Below, in pieces: positions 45,265 through 54,210 of a stretch of 54,210 bases of DNA (positions are counted from its first letter, which is position 1; every line of letters begins with the position of its first letter). A program made the translations under genes and the position numbers. The notes below the pieces were generated by a model. The model was given only the letters and a program-made list of their open reading frames with translations. It was not told the DNA's origin and did not search any database. The stretch is from the NCBI GenBank assembly GCA_025350965.1, contig JANXWV010000020.1:1-54210 (forward strand), read 5' to 3'. The stretch comes from Rhizobacter sp. GTDB taxonomy: Bacteria > Pseudomonadota > Gammaproteobacteria > Burkholderiales > Burkholderiaceae_C.

Positions 45265-48200
45265 TTACCTGACTTCACGCCACATCACGCGTTGCGGGCC
45301 GCTGTTACCGGAAGCCTCGCCCGTCGTTTGAATCGTTCCGTCGGACTTGTTCTGCTCTTTGAACTCGATCTTCGGATCGAGACCGCCGAGGTAGGTCGGG
45401 TCGGTGCCGATACCCCCAGTGACCTTTGTTCCACTTTGGTTTGACCCATTGCTCTGGTCATTCTGGTCGATGACAGCGTCTGCATTCGTATTGAAGGTCG
45501 GCGTATCGCGGCGATTGCCGGTTAACGCGTCCAGTTCCATCAGCCAGCCGGAGCCACCGTAGGAGCAAGGTGAAGTAACTTCCGGAATGATGGTGTTGAA
45601 AATGACTCGCCCGCCGCGAAAGTTCGGTGACCCCACCGAACGTTCGCCCGATGTCGGCAGGTCCATGTACCAACCCTTCTTGCTGCTGTCATACAGCGCG
45701 CGGGTGATGGTGTTGTCGCCAGTCAGCGTGGCGTCTGTCGGCGGGTTCACCGCGTGGGTGGTTCGCCGGTAGTCGTGGCCGCTGGTTGTCACCACGTCGA
45801 CAACCGACTGCTGCACCAGGTCTGACAGCGGTACCGTGCAATTGCAGGCCTTGTCGCGTACACCGTACTGCCTCTGCGCCGACACGTCGGTGTTGTCGGC
45901 AGTAGCGAGGTAGCGGCCCGATCCAAAGCCGATCATGACGCCTGCGTTGCCGGTATAGCGCGTCACGTCTGGCCTGCCCGTGATCGATTGGCCGCTCGTG
46001 ATGAACAAGGGCACACCGCCGTTGCCGATCGCCCATGAGATGGGCGTCGTGCTCGACAGATCGAACCGCCAGAGCCGGCCATCGAGATCACCGGCATAGA
46101 CCAGGTCCGCAACGCTGTCGTTGTTCGTATCGATGGCAGTCGCCGCAGACAGCCCGTTGGGGCTGGCTGCCGTGCCTGTGCCGGTGTCGATCTTCTTGAC
46201 CAGCGCGCCGGTTTCCGCGTCGATGACGAACAGGAATGCGTGCCCGTTTGCATTCCCCGCGTTGTATCCGCCATTCACGATGACCGACCAGCGGCCGTTG
46301 TTCGTCTTGACGATCAGGGGTTGGCCAAACACGTAGCCCATGTCCGGATCCTGAAACTCCCAGCGCACGATGTTGGCTGCATTGGCCTCGGAGAACGCCG
46401 AAGGGTCCGTCACGTCGAGTGCATAAAGCCCCTTGGCGCCGGATCGAAAGCCGGCCACGAGCAGGGTGCGCCATGCGCCCCCGTAGAACACATCGCCCAC
46501 GGTCGGCGGCCCGTCGACAAAATAACGGTGGCTGTAAGCGCCGTCGGTCAACTGACTCAAGTTCGAAAACACTGCGGCTGGCACATAGGCAAACAGTTCG
46601 GTGCCCGTCGCGGCGTCGATGGCATGCAGCATGCCATCGTTCGCACCGACGTAGATCACCGGCGTGCGCGTGCCGTAGGCCGCCTTGAACGAGCTGTAGG
46701 GCACGGATTCGAAGTCGTCGTAGTAGCCGAAGTTCGGTGTGGCCACGTAGTACGGCGAAGAATTGACAATGTCGCCCAGTGGGGTGATGTTGCGGTTGCG
46801 GAACTGCGGCGCCGCGCACGGGCCACTCACGCAGTTGCGAGGTTCCTTGGTCGCATCACCACGCAGGTATTTAAGGCGCCATTCGCCGAAACCGTCGTTG
46901 GCTGCAGTGGCGTTGAGGTTCAGCGCCGCCGTCTGGCTCACGTCGATCTCGTTTACGGTCGGCGTTGCAGGCACCGCTGGCCAGCGGAACGGAACGCCGC
47001 GCGATCCCACTGCTGCCGACGGCTTGTAGGTGAGTATCTTGCGCCGCGTGTCCCAGTTCTGGGCCTTGATCTGCACGCCGGCATCCCATGTGCTCACAGC
47101 CGCAATCGTGCCGTTACTGGCGATCGCGTAGGCCACCAGATTCCCCGACCAATCGGACTTTTCAAATTTGGCTTGGTAGAGCAAAGAGCCCGCGTTCCAC
47201 GACCCGCTGTTCAACGCGAGCGAAGCTGCTGCGCCGGTTTTGGTCCGGATGTCGCTGACGATGGCCTGGAAGGCATTGGTCAGGGCCGTCACGTCGCTGC
47301 CCAAAAAGGCAGTTGCATAGCCACCGCCGAGATTTGCCATCCTGTTCAGTGCAGCCACCGAGCTGAGGTTCGTCAGGTTCTCGCCCATGCCGACGATGTA
47401 GGTTTGAACGTCATAGGTGTTGCTTGAGACGGAGATCGAACGCAGCGCCGTGATCTCTGCGAAAACATCCTTCTGCGCCTGACCCCAGGTCCAGGTGCTG
47501 GAAATCGGGTTGAACGTGTTGACCCATTCCGTCGGGTTGTACTGGCTGCCGTCGAGCTTGCCGGTGGGGTTGCCGTCAGTAGCCAACATCACGAAGTTGC
47601 GCTGGCAAGTCTGGGTGATGGGCGTCTTGTTCGTCGAGTCGTCGAAGTACTGGCGAACAGTCCGCAGGCTGCCCATCAGAGGCGTATAGAACGCAGAGTT
47701 CTTGATCTCACCCGTGTTGGCGTTCGTCTCGTTGGCCAGCGCGGCCAAAAGTGTGTTGAAGTGCGCGTTGCTGTCGGGCTGGACGCTCTCAACAATGTTG
47801 CCATTGCCGGTGATGTCGTTGCCGTAGCCCCACCCGCGCCGTATCCAGACCTCGCGTGGCATCGTGGCCGCTTGCGGCAACCATCCCGCGTCGGTCGGAG
47901 AGAAAGGAATGGACCCACCGCCGAACGGCCCCGCAACGGGAAAATCGGTCAACCCCCAACCCGTGCCAGCCGCCCTGGGTGAGTTGCGCACGAAGTACTT
48001 CACGCCGGTATCGCCAACGCCGTACATGATTGGGCTGGTGCTGAACGAGTACAGCACGTCGTTGATGTCGGCGTCGTCACCCGACTGGTTGTAGGTGATG
48101 TGCGTGAAGGTGTTGACCGCAACGTCGGGGTTGGGGATGCAGCGAAGGCCACCATTGCTGGCCGAGATGCCGGCAATACAGTCGTTCGTGTAGACCATCG

Positions 48201-48564
48201 TGGCTGCATCGCCCACGTAGTAAGCGTGCGTGTTGTAGAGCGTATTGCCTCTTGTCTCGAAAGTGGTCAGGCCCCAGTTGAACGAGTCACGGTTGGTCTG
48301 CAAGACACTGCGCATCACACCGCGAGCGATGTTGCCGCGAGTGGTCGGGTCGTCGCCTGATATGACTTTGCCCGACATCGTGGCGTCCATCGACTCCGAG
48401 TTGTCGAAGATGAGCATCACGTTGGGCTTCACGGCCGGCGCCAGGAACAACGGGTAGTTCGCCAGCGTGATTGGGGCGAGTGCCCATGCACCCAGGGGCG
48501 CGGCCAGCAGCGCGGCAGCGCAAATGCGCAATGGGCTCATCGGCCGTTGCAGAGTCGGGGTCAT
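45265..48564 (-). CDS. pilY1: Type IV pilus tip adhesin/biogenesis protein PilY1
   Basis: A 1099-residue secreted protein that caps the pilus with the minor pilins and regulates extension and retraction. The signal peptide covers about residues 1-30. A von Willebrand A-like domain follows with the MIDAS motif DNSES at 54-58 and TDGN later. The C-terminal beta-propeller starts around SSPYYVATPNFGYYDD and carries calcium-site-like loops DTNNDSVAD (about 810) and NTNADAVIDQND (about 1025). The ATG at 48564 follows AGGAGG; the longer start at 48588 is rejected. It begins 10 bp after pilX. Confidence 0.93.
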   Translation of the reverse strand: MTPTLQRPMSPLRICAAALLAAPLGAWALAPITLANYPLFLAPAVKPNVMLIFDNSESMDATMSGKVISGDDPTTRGNIARGVMRSVLQTNRDSFNWGLTTFETRGNTLYNTHAYYVGDAATMVYTNDCIAGISASNGGLRCIPNPDVAVNTFTHITYNQSGDDADINDVLYSFSTSPIMYGVGDTGVKYFVRNSPRAAGTGWGLTDFPVAGPFGGGSIPFSPTDAGWLPQAATMPREVWIRRGWGYGNDITGNGNIVESVQPDSNAHFNTLLAALANETNANTGEIKNSAFYTPLMGSLRTVRQYFDDSTNKTPITQTCQRNFVMLATDGNPTGKLDGSQYNPTEWVNTFNPISSTWTWGQAQKDVFAEITALRSISVSSNTYDVQTYIVGMGENLTNLSSVAALNRMANLGGGYATAFLGSDVTALTNAFQAIVSDIRTKTGAAASLALNSGSWNAGSLLYQAKFEKSDWSGNLVAYAIASNGTIAAVSTWDAGVQIKAQNWDTRRKILTYKPSAAVGSRGVPFRWPAVPATPTVNEIDVSQTAALNLNATAANDGFGEWRLKYLRGDATKEPRNCVSGPCAAPQFRNRNITPLGDIVNSSPYYVATPNFGYYDDFESVPYSSFKAAYGTRTPVIYVGANDGMLHAIDAATGTELFAYVPAAVFSNLSQLTDGAYSHRYFVDGPPTVGDVFYGGAWRTLLVAGFRSGAKGLYALDVTDPSAFSEANAANIVRWEFQDPDMGYVFGQPLIVKTNNGRWSVIVNGGYNAGNANGHAFLFVIDAETGALVKKIDTGTGTAASPNGLSAATAIDTNNDSVADLVYAGDLDGRLWRFDLSSTTPISWAIGNGGVPLFITSGQSITGRPDVTRYTGNAGVMIGFGSGRYLATADNTDVSAQRQYGVRDKACNCTVPLSDLVQQSVVDVVTTSGHDYRRTTHAVNPPTDATLTGDNTITRALYDSSKKGWYMDLPTSGERSVGSPNFRGGRVIFNTIIPEVTSPCSYGGSGWLMELDALTGNRRDTPTFNTNADAVIDQNDQSNGSNQSGTKVTGGIGTDPTYLGGLDPKIEFKEQNKSDGTIQTTGEASGNSGPQRVMWREVR

Positions 48565-48574
48565 GAATGGCCTC

Positions 48575-49162
48575 CTAGCGAAGAGCAAAGATCGATTGCA
48601 GGATCACCACGGTCTCGGGCCGCGCGCCGGTCGCCCGAGCGGTGATTCGAAAAGCGGCGCCGGGCGCTTGGGGGTTGATCCCCATACCCATGCTCTGGCC
48701 GGCTGGTGTGCCCATGTCGCCGATGCGTTCAATCACGTAAACGGGCTGCGCGTTGACCGACGGCAAGGCCGTGGACGCCGTGAATTGACCATAGGTGCGA
48801 ACGGTGGCCGTGTTTGTCCAGCTGAAGCCGGCCTGCTTGTCCACAGGCAGCGGGCTGATGGCGGTACGCAGGGTTGGGGCAGTACAAAGGCCGGTCAAAC
48901 ATCCGTCGGTGAAAGTTGTCGCCGGGGTGATGGTCAAACGAATGTCACGCTCTGCATCACGCAGCGCCGCTTCTGCGGCCTGAAAGGCCAGGTTCTTGTC
49001 ACGCGTGTTGCCGATGATGCGCTCCTGCATCACGTTCACGCCCATCACGGAGACCCCGAGAACGAGCGCTGACACCATGAACAGCAGTGTCGTGATGAGC
49101 GACAAACCTTGCTGCGACGCGGCGCGCGAACCGCCCTTGCGACGGTAGATGTTGATGGTCAT
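48575..49162 (-). CDS. pilX: Minor pilin PilX
   Basis: A 195-residue minor pilin precursor. The cleavage region is QQGLSLITTLL, with Gly19/Leu20. Mature position 5 is Thr, not Glu, as is normal for PilX/GspK-type subunits, which sit at the tip. The downstream block NVMQERIIGNTRDKNLAFQAAEAALRDAE is a PilX hallmark. The ATG overlaps the pilW stop by four bases. The protein should join PilV, PilW and FimT in the priming complex that carries PilY1. Confidence 0.92.
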   Translation of the reverse strand: MTINIYRRKGGSRAASQQGLSLITTLLFMVSALVLGVSVMGVNVMQERIIGNTRDKNLAFQAAEAALRDAERDIRLTITPATTFTDGCLTGLCTAPTLRTAISPLPVDKQAGFSWTNTATVRTYGQFTASTALPSVNAQPVYVIERIGDMGTPAGQSMGMGINPQAPGAAFRITARATGARPETVVILQSIFALR

Positions 49163-50250
49163 GGCGCGCGGCTCCTCAAGGTCACCACCTCTGTCACTTC
49201 GCTGCGCTTTCGGCGATCAGTGGCCGTGACAGTGCTGCCGGCGAACGATGCCGCCTGTGGTGTCAGGGTGACGCCATCGCGCACCGTTGTCGACAGCAAC
49301 TGGATGCGCGCCGCGAGAACGCTTTCCCACTGAGCACTGGTCAGGCCATCTGCGGTCACGTAGCGGTTCACGGTCAGGTCACGGTCCGTGGCCACTCCGG
49401 TATCGAGGCCGAAACTGATGACCATCCGGTCGATGCCGGCAACCACCTCTTGCGCGCGCGGAGCGGTCGACGGGAAGGTGTAGCGCCACAGCGAATTGGT
49501 GCCCGGCCGCGCCACGCTGGGCGCGACGTAGTAGTGACGGGTCTGCAGGCGGTAAACAGCCGAATCGCCGCGGTAAACATTCTTGAGGTCGGCACCCGCG
49601 TTGCCCGGGTCGAACGCACCGCCGGTCGCGTGTGAGAGCAAGCCTGTTATTGCCGGGGTCGCGGCGGTCACCTGGAAGATCGCGCCTGCCTTGCAGTTTG
49701 CGATCAGCGCAACATCCCCGGTCTGGAAGGTGTTGCCGGGCGTATTAGCCCCCACCTGCGGGGTGCCGGTCGAGGTGGTCATCGGTGTCGACAAGCCGAG
49801 TGACAACGGCTCGACGGGCACGCGAATCGACAGCACGTCGCTGTTCGGATCGGGCGGCGGCACCTGGGCGGCAAGCACGGCATTGAGAGCCGGCGTGAAG
49901 CTGGACCCGGTGCCATGAACTGCATAGACGCCGGAGACACTCAGGTTGGTCGCGCTGCCGAGAAACAGGTTGCTGCTGTCGGTCAACAAGTTGTCGACCG
50001 GAAGCGCATCGTGTTGATGGCAGCCCTGAAACCCGGAATTGCGCAAATCGACATGAAGAATGTCGAGCGCCAGACGTGCGTTCTCGTTCATGCGCGTGTC
50101 GGCCGTACTGACCGTTTGCAGCGTGCGTGTGCTCACGAATACCGAGATCGCGGCAAGTGCGACGAACAAGCCGACGGTCATGCCCACCATCAATTCGATG
50201 AGCGTGAAGCCTCGAGCGGTGGTGCCCGGCCGGAAAATTTTCACCCTCAT
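49159..50250 (-). CDS. pilW: Minor pilin PilW
   Basis: A 363-residue minor pilin precursor. The type III signal is TARGFTLIELMVGM, cut after Gly14, with Glu5 of the mature form at residue 19. The block RMNENARLALDILHVDLRNSGFQGC is characteristic of PilW. The ATG at 50250 (MRVKIFRPG) overlaps the pilV stop by four bases and is preferred over an upstream frame start at 50301. Length is typical of this largest minor pilin. Confidence 0.93.
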   Translation of the reverse strand: MRVKIFRPGTTARGFTLIELMVGMTVGLFVALAAISVFVSTRTLQTVSTADTRMNENARLALDILHVDLRNSGFQGCHQHDALPVDNLLTDSSNLFLGSATNLSVSGVYAVHGTGSSFTPALNAVLAAQVPPPDPNSDVLSIRVPVEPLSLGLSTPMTTSTGTPQVGANTPGNTFQTGDVALIANCKAGAIFQVTAATPAITGLLSHATGGAFDPGNAGADLKNVYRGDSAVYRLQTRHYYVAPSVARPGTNSLWRYTFPSTAPRAQEVVAGIDRMVISFGLDTGVATDRDLTVNRYVTADGLTSAQWESVLAARIQLLSTTVRDGVTLTPQAASFAGSTVTATDRRKRSEVTEVVTLRSRAP

Positions 50251-50744
50251 GGCCGCACCATCGTTGTGAAGCGCGAGGTGCCCAGGCTGTCTGTCCACCA
50301 CACCTTGACTGCCAGTACGTTGCCCACGCCGTCGCAGGCGGGTACGAGGGCCGTTCCATCGTCTGGCGTGCTGTCAATGCACACCACGCCGGAACCCGAG
50401 GGCAACTGGCCGGCAATGTCGTCGGACCACTCGGTCATGTCCGCCACCGCAAGCTGGGCGCTCGTGCAGCCTGAGGTCAGACAGGCTTTGCTGCCGGTCG
50501 CCGGGTTGTTGTAGGCACCGGCCACAACACCCGCAAGGTTGGCTCGCATCCGGTCGGTCATCTGGTAGGTGAGTACCACCGCCTTCTGGCGCAGGCCGGC
50601 GCTGGCGTTCAACTTCAGGCCCACGGTCTGCAGCCGCGCCGCACCAATGAACCCAACAGATGCGATGACGACCGCGACGAGCGCTTCAAGCAGCGCAAAG
50701 CCGGCTGCTCTGCGGGCGCGGCGGCGCGAAGAAATCACGGGCAT
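50247..50744 (-). CDS. pilV: Minor pilin PilV
   Basis: A 165-residue minor pilin precursor. A basic leader precedes the cleavage site RRAAGFALLEALVAVV, with Gly15/Phe16 and Glu5 at residue 20. PilV-type features include LEALVAVVIASVGFIGAARLQ and AYNNPATGSKACLTSGC with likely disulfides. The ATG at 50744 overlaps fimT by 10 bp. It sits between fimT and pilW in the standard order. Confidence 0.92.
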   Translation of the reverse strand: MPVISSRRRARRAAGFALLEALVAVVIASVGFIGAARLQTVGLKLNASAGLRQKAVVLTYQMTDRMRANLAGVVAGAYNNPATGSKACLTSGCTSAQLAVADMTEWSDDIAGQLPSGSGVVCIDSTPDDGTALVPACDGVGNVLAVKVWWTDSLGTSRFTTMVRP

Positions 50745-51271
50745 GCAACCTCCTGAATGTCGGCCAACCCCACCGGATCGACACGGATGGCGAAGCCTTT
50801 CGTGGTGTCGCTGAGCCCACCGCAGGCCTTGAAGTTGACTGCGGTCGATGGGGTCAGAAAGCCAGACGAATTGAATGCCAGCGTCGAGATGTTCCCGGTG
50901 GTGCCGAACACGACCGCACCGTTGAGCGACGGGTAGGTTCGAATCACCACTTCACCGCTGTCGACGACACCGTCCTCGTTGGTGTCGACCCAGACCGTCC
51001 AGCCATTGCCGAATTCGTTGCCTGCAACGGGTGCACTGCCTGCCACGCCGATCGTGACACCTCGCTTGGCAGCCTCGCTTCGGGCCAGCATCAAGGACGC
51101 GACCAACTCCGATTGCGCCGACCGCACCTTGCTGCTGCGCACGAAGCCCGCCAGGTTGGGGGCCGCAACCACCATGATGACCGCCAACACGGCCACCGTC
51201 ACCATCATCTCGATGATCGTGAAGCCGCGCGTTGATCGGGTCAAGCCGCAATGCGAGAGGTTGCGTTCCAT
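50735..51271 (-). CDS. fimT: Minor pilin FimT/FimU (GspH family)
   Basis: A 178-residue pseudopilin of the GspH/FimT family that begins the minor pilin operon. The prepilin site is STRGFTIIEMMVTVAV, cut after Gly16, with Glu5 at residue 21. The GspH domain is recognisable from SAQSELVASLMLARSEAAKRG and GWTVWVDTNEDG. It could be called FimU in the Pseudomonas naming. The ATG at 51271 is chosen from the leader length; the upstream frame is spurious. The 101-bp gap to dgt shows no clear promoter. Confidence 0.9.
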   Translation of the reverse strand: MERNLSHCGLTRSTRGFTIIEMMVTVAVLAVIMVVAAPNLAGFVRSSKVRSAQSELVASLMLARSEAAKRGVTIGVAGSAPVAGNEFGNGWTVWVDTNEDGVVDSGEVVIRTYPSLNGAVVFGTTGNISTLAFNSSGFLTPSTAVNFKACGGLSDTTKGFAIRVDPVGLADIQEVACP

Positions 51272-51372
51272 GACGCATATTTTCCACGCGTACCCCTGCC
51301 GCTTGGCCTCAGCTCCAAGCCGCCGGTCGGGCATGGCCGGCCTTTCGTCCAATGACCGGCAGCAGCAAGCAC

Positions 51373-52581
51373 TCAGATTGCCTGGCTCAGCCCGGCACGG
51401 CCAGCGCCGAACAGCCGCGCGTGCTCGCGAAGGGCGAAGCGGTCGGTCATGCCGGCGATGTAGTCGACGATGACCTGCCGCCCCGACCGGCGCGCAGCGT
51501 ATTGAGCGGGAAGCTGATGCGGATCGCCCGCATACGCGCAATACAGGTCACGGACCACACGGCGTGCCGCTTCGGTGTTTTCCACAACACGGGCATGACG
51601 GTAGAGGTGCGCGCGCAAGAAGCGCTTCAAATCGACCGCGCCTTGTGCCATGTCGGCGCTGGTGCCCACCAGGGGGCCGCTCCGTCGGGCTTCGTCGGCA
51701 TCGGCCGGGGCATGCTCGGCCAACCGTCTCGACGAAGTGTCGATCAGGTCATAGACCTGGGCCGAGAGCAGGCGCCGCAGCGTCTCGAACAAGAGCCTCC
51801 GCCCGACCAGGGCCGGGAATGCGACGAGCGACTCGCGATGGAACCGCAGGAACATGGGCAACGCCAGCAACTGGTCGTAGGCCAGCAGGCCCGACCGCAC
51901 CCCATCGTCGATGTCGTGCGTGTTGTAGGCGATCTCGTCCGTCAGGTTGCACACCTGGGCTTCCAGGCTCGGCTGCGTGTGATCGATGAAGCGCCGACCC
52001 ACGCCGCCAGGCTCACGCAACTCAAGCTCATGTGCATGCCGCAAAGAACAATGCTTGAGGATGCCCTCGCGGGCCTCGAAGGTCAGGTTCAGACCGTCGA
52101 AAGCCGGATAGCGTTCTTCCAGCACATCGACGACCCGCAAGCTCTGGTAGTTGTGCTCGAATCCTCCGCTGGCAGGGTCGCCTTCACGCGCGCACTCGTC
52201 CAGGGCGTCCTGACCCGCATGACCGAAAGGGGTGTGTCCGAGGTCGTGCGCCAGCGCCACGGCCTCGCACAAGTCTTCGTTGAGGCCCGTCACACGTGCC
52301 ACCGAACGCGCGAGTTGCGCCACTTCGAGCGAGTGCGTCATGCGGGTGCGGAACAGGTCGCCCTCGTGGTTGAGGAAGACCTGTGTCTTGTAGACCAGGC
52401 GCCGGAAGGCGGTGCTGTGAACGATGCGGTCGCGGTCGCGCTGGTAGTCGTCCCGCGTTGGTGCCGGCAGCTCGGCGTACAACCTGCCTCGCGTGCGTGC
52501 AGGGTCACTGGCGCAGCGGTTCGCAGTCGCAGGCCGTGTCACGGGTGTGCTGGGCAAGCGCGGTGGGATGGGTGCTGTCAC
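51373..52581 (-). CDS. dgt: Deoxyguanosinetriphosphate triphosphohydrolase-like protein
   Basis: An HD-domain enzyme that hydrolyses dNTPs to deoxynucleosides and triphosphate. The 402-residue protein has the metal-binding HD residues His83 (RMTHSLEVAQ), His112-Asp113 (AHDLGHTPFGHAG) and a later Asp in LTDEIAYNTHDIDDG. The family block STAFRRLVYKTQVF precedes them. The start is GTG 52581, 20 bp after aroB. Subfamily (true Dgt or dGTPase-like) is not resolved by eye. The aroK-aroB-dgt order is common in Burkholderiales. Confidence 0.92.
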   Translation of the reverse strand: MTAPIPPRLPSTPVTRPATANRCASDPARTRGRLYAELPAPTRDDYQRDRDRIVHSTAFRRLVYKTQVFLNHEGDLFRTRMTHSLEVAQLARSVARVTGLNEDLCEAVALAHDLGHTPFGHAGQDALDECAREGDPASGGFEHNYQSLRVVDVLEERYPAFDGLNLTFEAREGILKHCSLRHAHELELREPGGVGRRFIDHTQPSLEAQVCNLTDEIAYNTHDIDDGVRSGLLAYDQLLALPMFLRFHRESLVAFPALVGRRLLFETLRRLLSAQVYDLIDTSSRRLAEHAPADADEARRSGPLVGTSADMAQGAVDLKRFLRAHLYRHARVVENTEAARRVVRDLYCAYAGDPHQLPAQYAARRSGRQVIVDYIAGMTDRFALREHARLFGAGRAGLSQAI

Positions 52582-52601
52582 CGACCGTCAGGGGGCACAA
52601 G

Positions 52602-53693
52602 TCAGCGCGTGTGCGCTTCGATCACTTCGGCCACCACGGCGTCCGGCGCCACGCGGACCACGGCATGCCCTGGCGCCTGGATGACGACGAAACGCGTTTC
52701 CCCGGCTTCGGACTTCTTGTCCAGGCGCATCAACGCCAGGTAGCGCGCAACGCCGAGTGCCGGGCCGACGACAGGCAGGCCAGCTCGCTCGATGATGGCG
52801 CGCAGGCGCATGGCGTAGGTCGTGTCGATCAGCCCGAGGCGAACCGACAAGTCTGCCGCCATCACCATTCCGCAGCCAACCGCCTCACCGTGCAGCCACG
52901 TGCCATAGCCCAGGCCGGTTTCGATGGCATGGCCGAAGGTGTGGCCGAAGTTGAGGATGGCACGCACATCGGCCTCGCGTTCGTCCTGCGCCACGACCGA
53001 TGCCTTGATCTCGCACGAGCGCTTCACCGCATGAGCCAAGGCCCCCTTGTCGCGCCGCTTCAGCGCATCGAGGTTCATTTCGATCCAGGCCAGGAACGCA
53101 TCGTCTGCGATAGGGCCGTACTTGATGATCTCGGCCAGCCCGGCACTCAGCTCGCGCTGTGGCAGCGTGTCGAGCGTGTCGAGGTCAGCGATCACCCTGA
53201 GCGGCTGGTTGAACACCCCGATCATGTTCTTGCCGAGCGGGTGATTGATGGCGGTCTTGCCTCCGACGGATGAGTCCACCTGCGCGAGCAGCGTGGTCGG
53301 CACCTGAACGTAGGGCACGCCTCGCATGAAGCACGCCGCAGCGAAGCCGGTCATGTCGCCGATCACGCCACCACCCAACGCGAACAGGATCGTCTTTCGA
53401 TCACAAGCTGCGCCGAGCAGCGCGTCGAAGATGCCGTTGAGTGCAGTCCAGTCTTTGTAGGCTTCGCCGTCGGGCAGCTCGATGATCTGGACCCGTTTGA
53501 ACTGCGCTCCGAGTACGGCGGCAAGGCGTTCTGCCAGCAGCGGAGCGACAGTGCGGTTCGTGACGACGGCCGCCGCCGTGCCAGCCGGCAAGCCGGCATA
53601 TGAAGCCGGTGAGTCGAGCAGGCCGCAGCCGATATGGATGTCGTAGCTGCGCTCGCCAAGGTCGATGCGCACGCGCACTGGTTCAGGTTTCAT
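52602..53693 (-). CDS. aroB: 3-dehydroquinate synthase
   Basis: This enzyme converts DAHP to 3-dehydroquinate in the shikimate pathway, using NAD and a divalent metal. The 363-residue protein has [16 protein letters not shown] (NAD binding), [21 protein letters not shown] and the metal-ligand His block [10 protein letters not shown] plus [10 protein letters not shown]. It lies between aroK (31-bp gap) and dgt. Identification is firm. Confidence 0.97.
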   Translation of the reverse strand: MKPEPVRVRIDLGERSYDIHIGCGLLDSPASYAGLPAGTAAAVVTNRTVAPLLAERLAAVLGAQFKRVQIIELPDGEAYKDWTALNGIFDALLGAACDRKTILFALGGGVIGDMTGFAAACFMRGVPYVQVPTTLLAQVDSSVGGKTAINHPLGKNMIGVFNQPLRVIADLDTLDTLPQRELSAGLAEIIKYGPIADDAFLAWIEMNLDALKRRDKGALAHAVKRSCEIKASVVAQDEREADVRAILNFGHTFGHAIETGLGYGTWLHGEAVGCGMVMAADLSVRLGLIDTTYAMRLRAIIERAGLPVVGPALGVARYLALMRLDKKSEAGETRFVVIQAPGHAVVRVAPDAVVAEVIEAHTR

Positions 53694-53724
53694 GCGGCGC
53701 AGTGTAGTTTCGGACGCGGCCGCG

Positions 53725-54210
53725 TCAGCCGGCGGGGCGCACTGGCCCGTCGACCACCGACGCCACTTGATGCGGGCTGATGGCGCCAGCCAGTTCGAGT
53801 TGCATCAGGATCATGTTCACGAGCGTCGGCACGGAAGGCCGGCCGGTGTCGATGATGAAATGCGCCGCATCGCGGTAGAGCGGGTCTCTCTTGACGAACA
53901 GCTCGCGGAGCCGTGCCAGCGGGTCTGCCACCTGGAGCAGCGGTCGCTTCATGTCGTGGCGGAGGCGCCGGAATAGCTCTTCTGGCGTCGACCGCAAGTA
54001 GACGCAGACGGTGTGGTCCCGCAACAGCTGCCGGTTCACGTCGCGCAACACAATGCCACCGCCGGTGGCAACAACACCCCGGGTCGCGACCAGCAAATCG
54101 CCGAGCGCGCTGGATTCGATGTCGCGGAATCGGTCTTCGCCCTCCTGCTCGAAGAATGTGCGGATCGGGCATCCAATCCGCTGTTCGATCAGCCCGTCGG
54201 TGTCGCTGAA
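53725..54210 (-). CDS. aroK: Shikimate kinase, 5' end beyond the window
   Basis: This enzyme phosphorylates shikimate at the 3-hydroxyl. The visible 161 codons run off the right edge, so the P-loop is not seen. The shikimate-binding DTD is near the left of the visible protein ([16 protein letters not shown]), followed by [26 protein letters not shown] and [13 protein letters not shown], all AroK blocks. The Ala/Gly-rich end is ordinary. It is the first gene of aroK-aroB-dgt; pilMNOPQ often lie upstream in related genomes but are outside this window. Confidence 0.95.
   Translation of the reverse strand, partial: FSDTDGLIEQRIGCPIRTFFEQEGEDRFRDIESSALGDLLVATRGVVATGGGIVLRDVNRQLLRDHTVCVYLRSTPEELFRRLRHDMKRPLLQVADPLARLRELFVKRDPLYRDAAHFIIDTGRPSVPTLVNMILMQLELAGAISPHQVASVVDGPVRPAG

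Overview
The window is high-GC chromosomal DNA from a betaproteobacterium, most likely order Burkholderiales near Leptothrix, Rubrivivax or Methylibium. The grounds are the gene orders hemA-prfA-prmC, pilBCD-coaE-zapD-yacG, mlaFEDACB and aroK-aroB-dgt-fimT-pilVWXY1E, and the protein sequences themselves; the genus is an inference. About 57 protein genes and one tRNA are dense, mostly in short operons. Stop/start codons overlap by four bases at eleven junctions. There is no rRNA, CRISPR array, prophage or intact insertion sequence.

Positions 1-9300 hold fumarylacetoacetase, a LysE-type exporter, a small exported protein with miaB, a small membrane protein, and the hemA-prfA-prmC cluster. A probable outer-membrane protein and grxD-ubiX follow. 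Positions 9314-16541 hold proS with a lytic transglycosylase, rppH, the rplU-rpmA-obgE-proB run with an internal terminator, and divergent ispB.

Positions 16582-22479 hold tRNA-Pro(CGG), then the type IV pilus engine pilB-pilC-pilD, coaE, zapD and yacG. Positions 22483-26250 hold an HAD hydrolase, an XRE-type regulator and groES-groL. The groE promoter region combines a CIRCE operator with overlapping heat-shock and housekeeping promoters, and the groL 3' region carries two strong hairpins. Positions 26320-33124 hold a DUF1631 protein, an epoxide-hydrolase-like enzyme, engB, a diheme cytochrome c4, a conserved small protein and msrP-msrQ (periplasmic methionine sulfoxide repair).

Positions 33111-37062 hold the complete mlaFEDACB lipid-transport operon on the minus strand. 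Positions 37182-43507 hold gltB-gltD (glutamate synthase), and 43639-44346 a RAYT-family transposase gene that has lost its catalytic residues. Positions 44399-51271 hold the minor pilin operon fimT-pilV-pilW-pilX-pilY1-(small exported protein)-pilE. It is preceded by dgt, aroB and the truncated aroK at the right edge. With pilBCD, the window encodes the motor, platform, prepilin peptidase and tip/initiation complex of a type IV pilus; pilA, pilT and pilMNOPQ are not here.

Most of the window is housekeeping DNA. I see no clearly new multi-gene system. The best leads are a 13-bp-phased TGACA array in front of hemA, the inactive RAYT homologue next to REP-like palindromes, the double hairpin after groL, the PilY2-position protein in the pilin operon, and the uncharacterised HTH protein divergent from groES.
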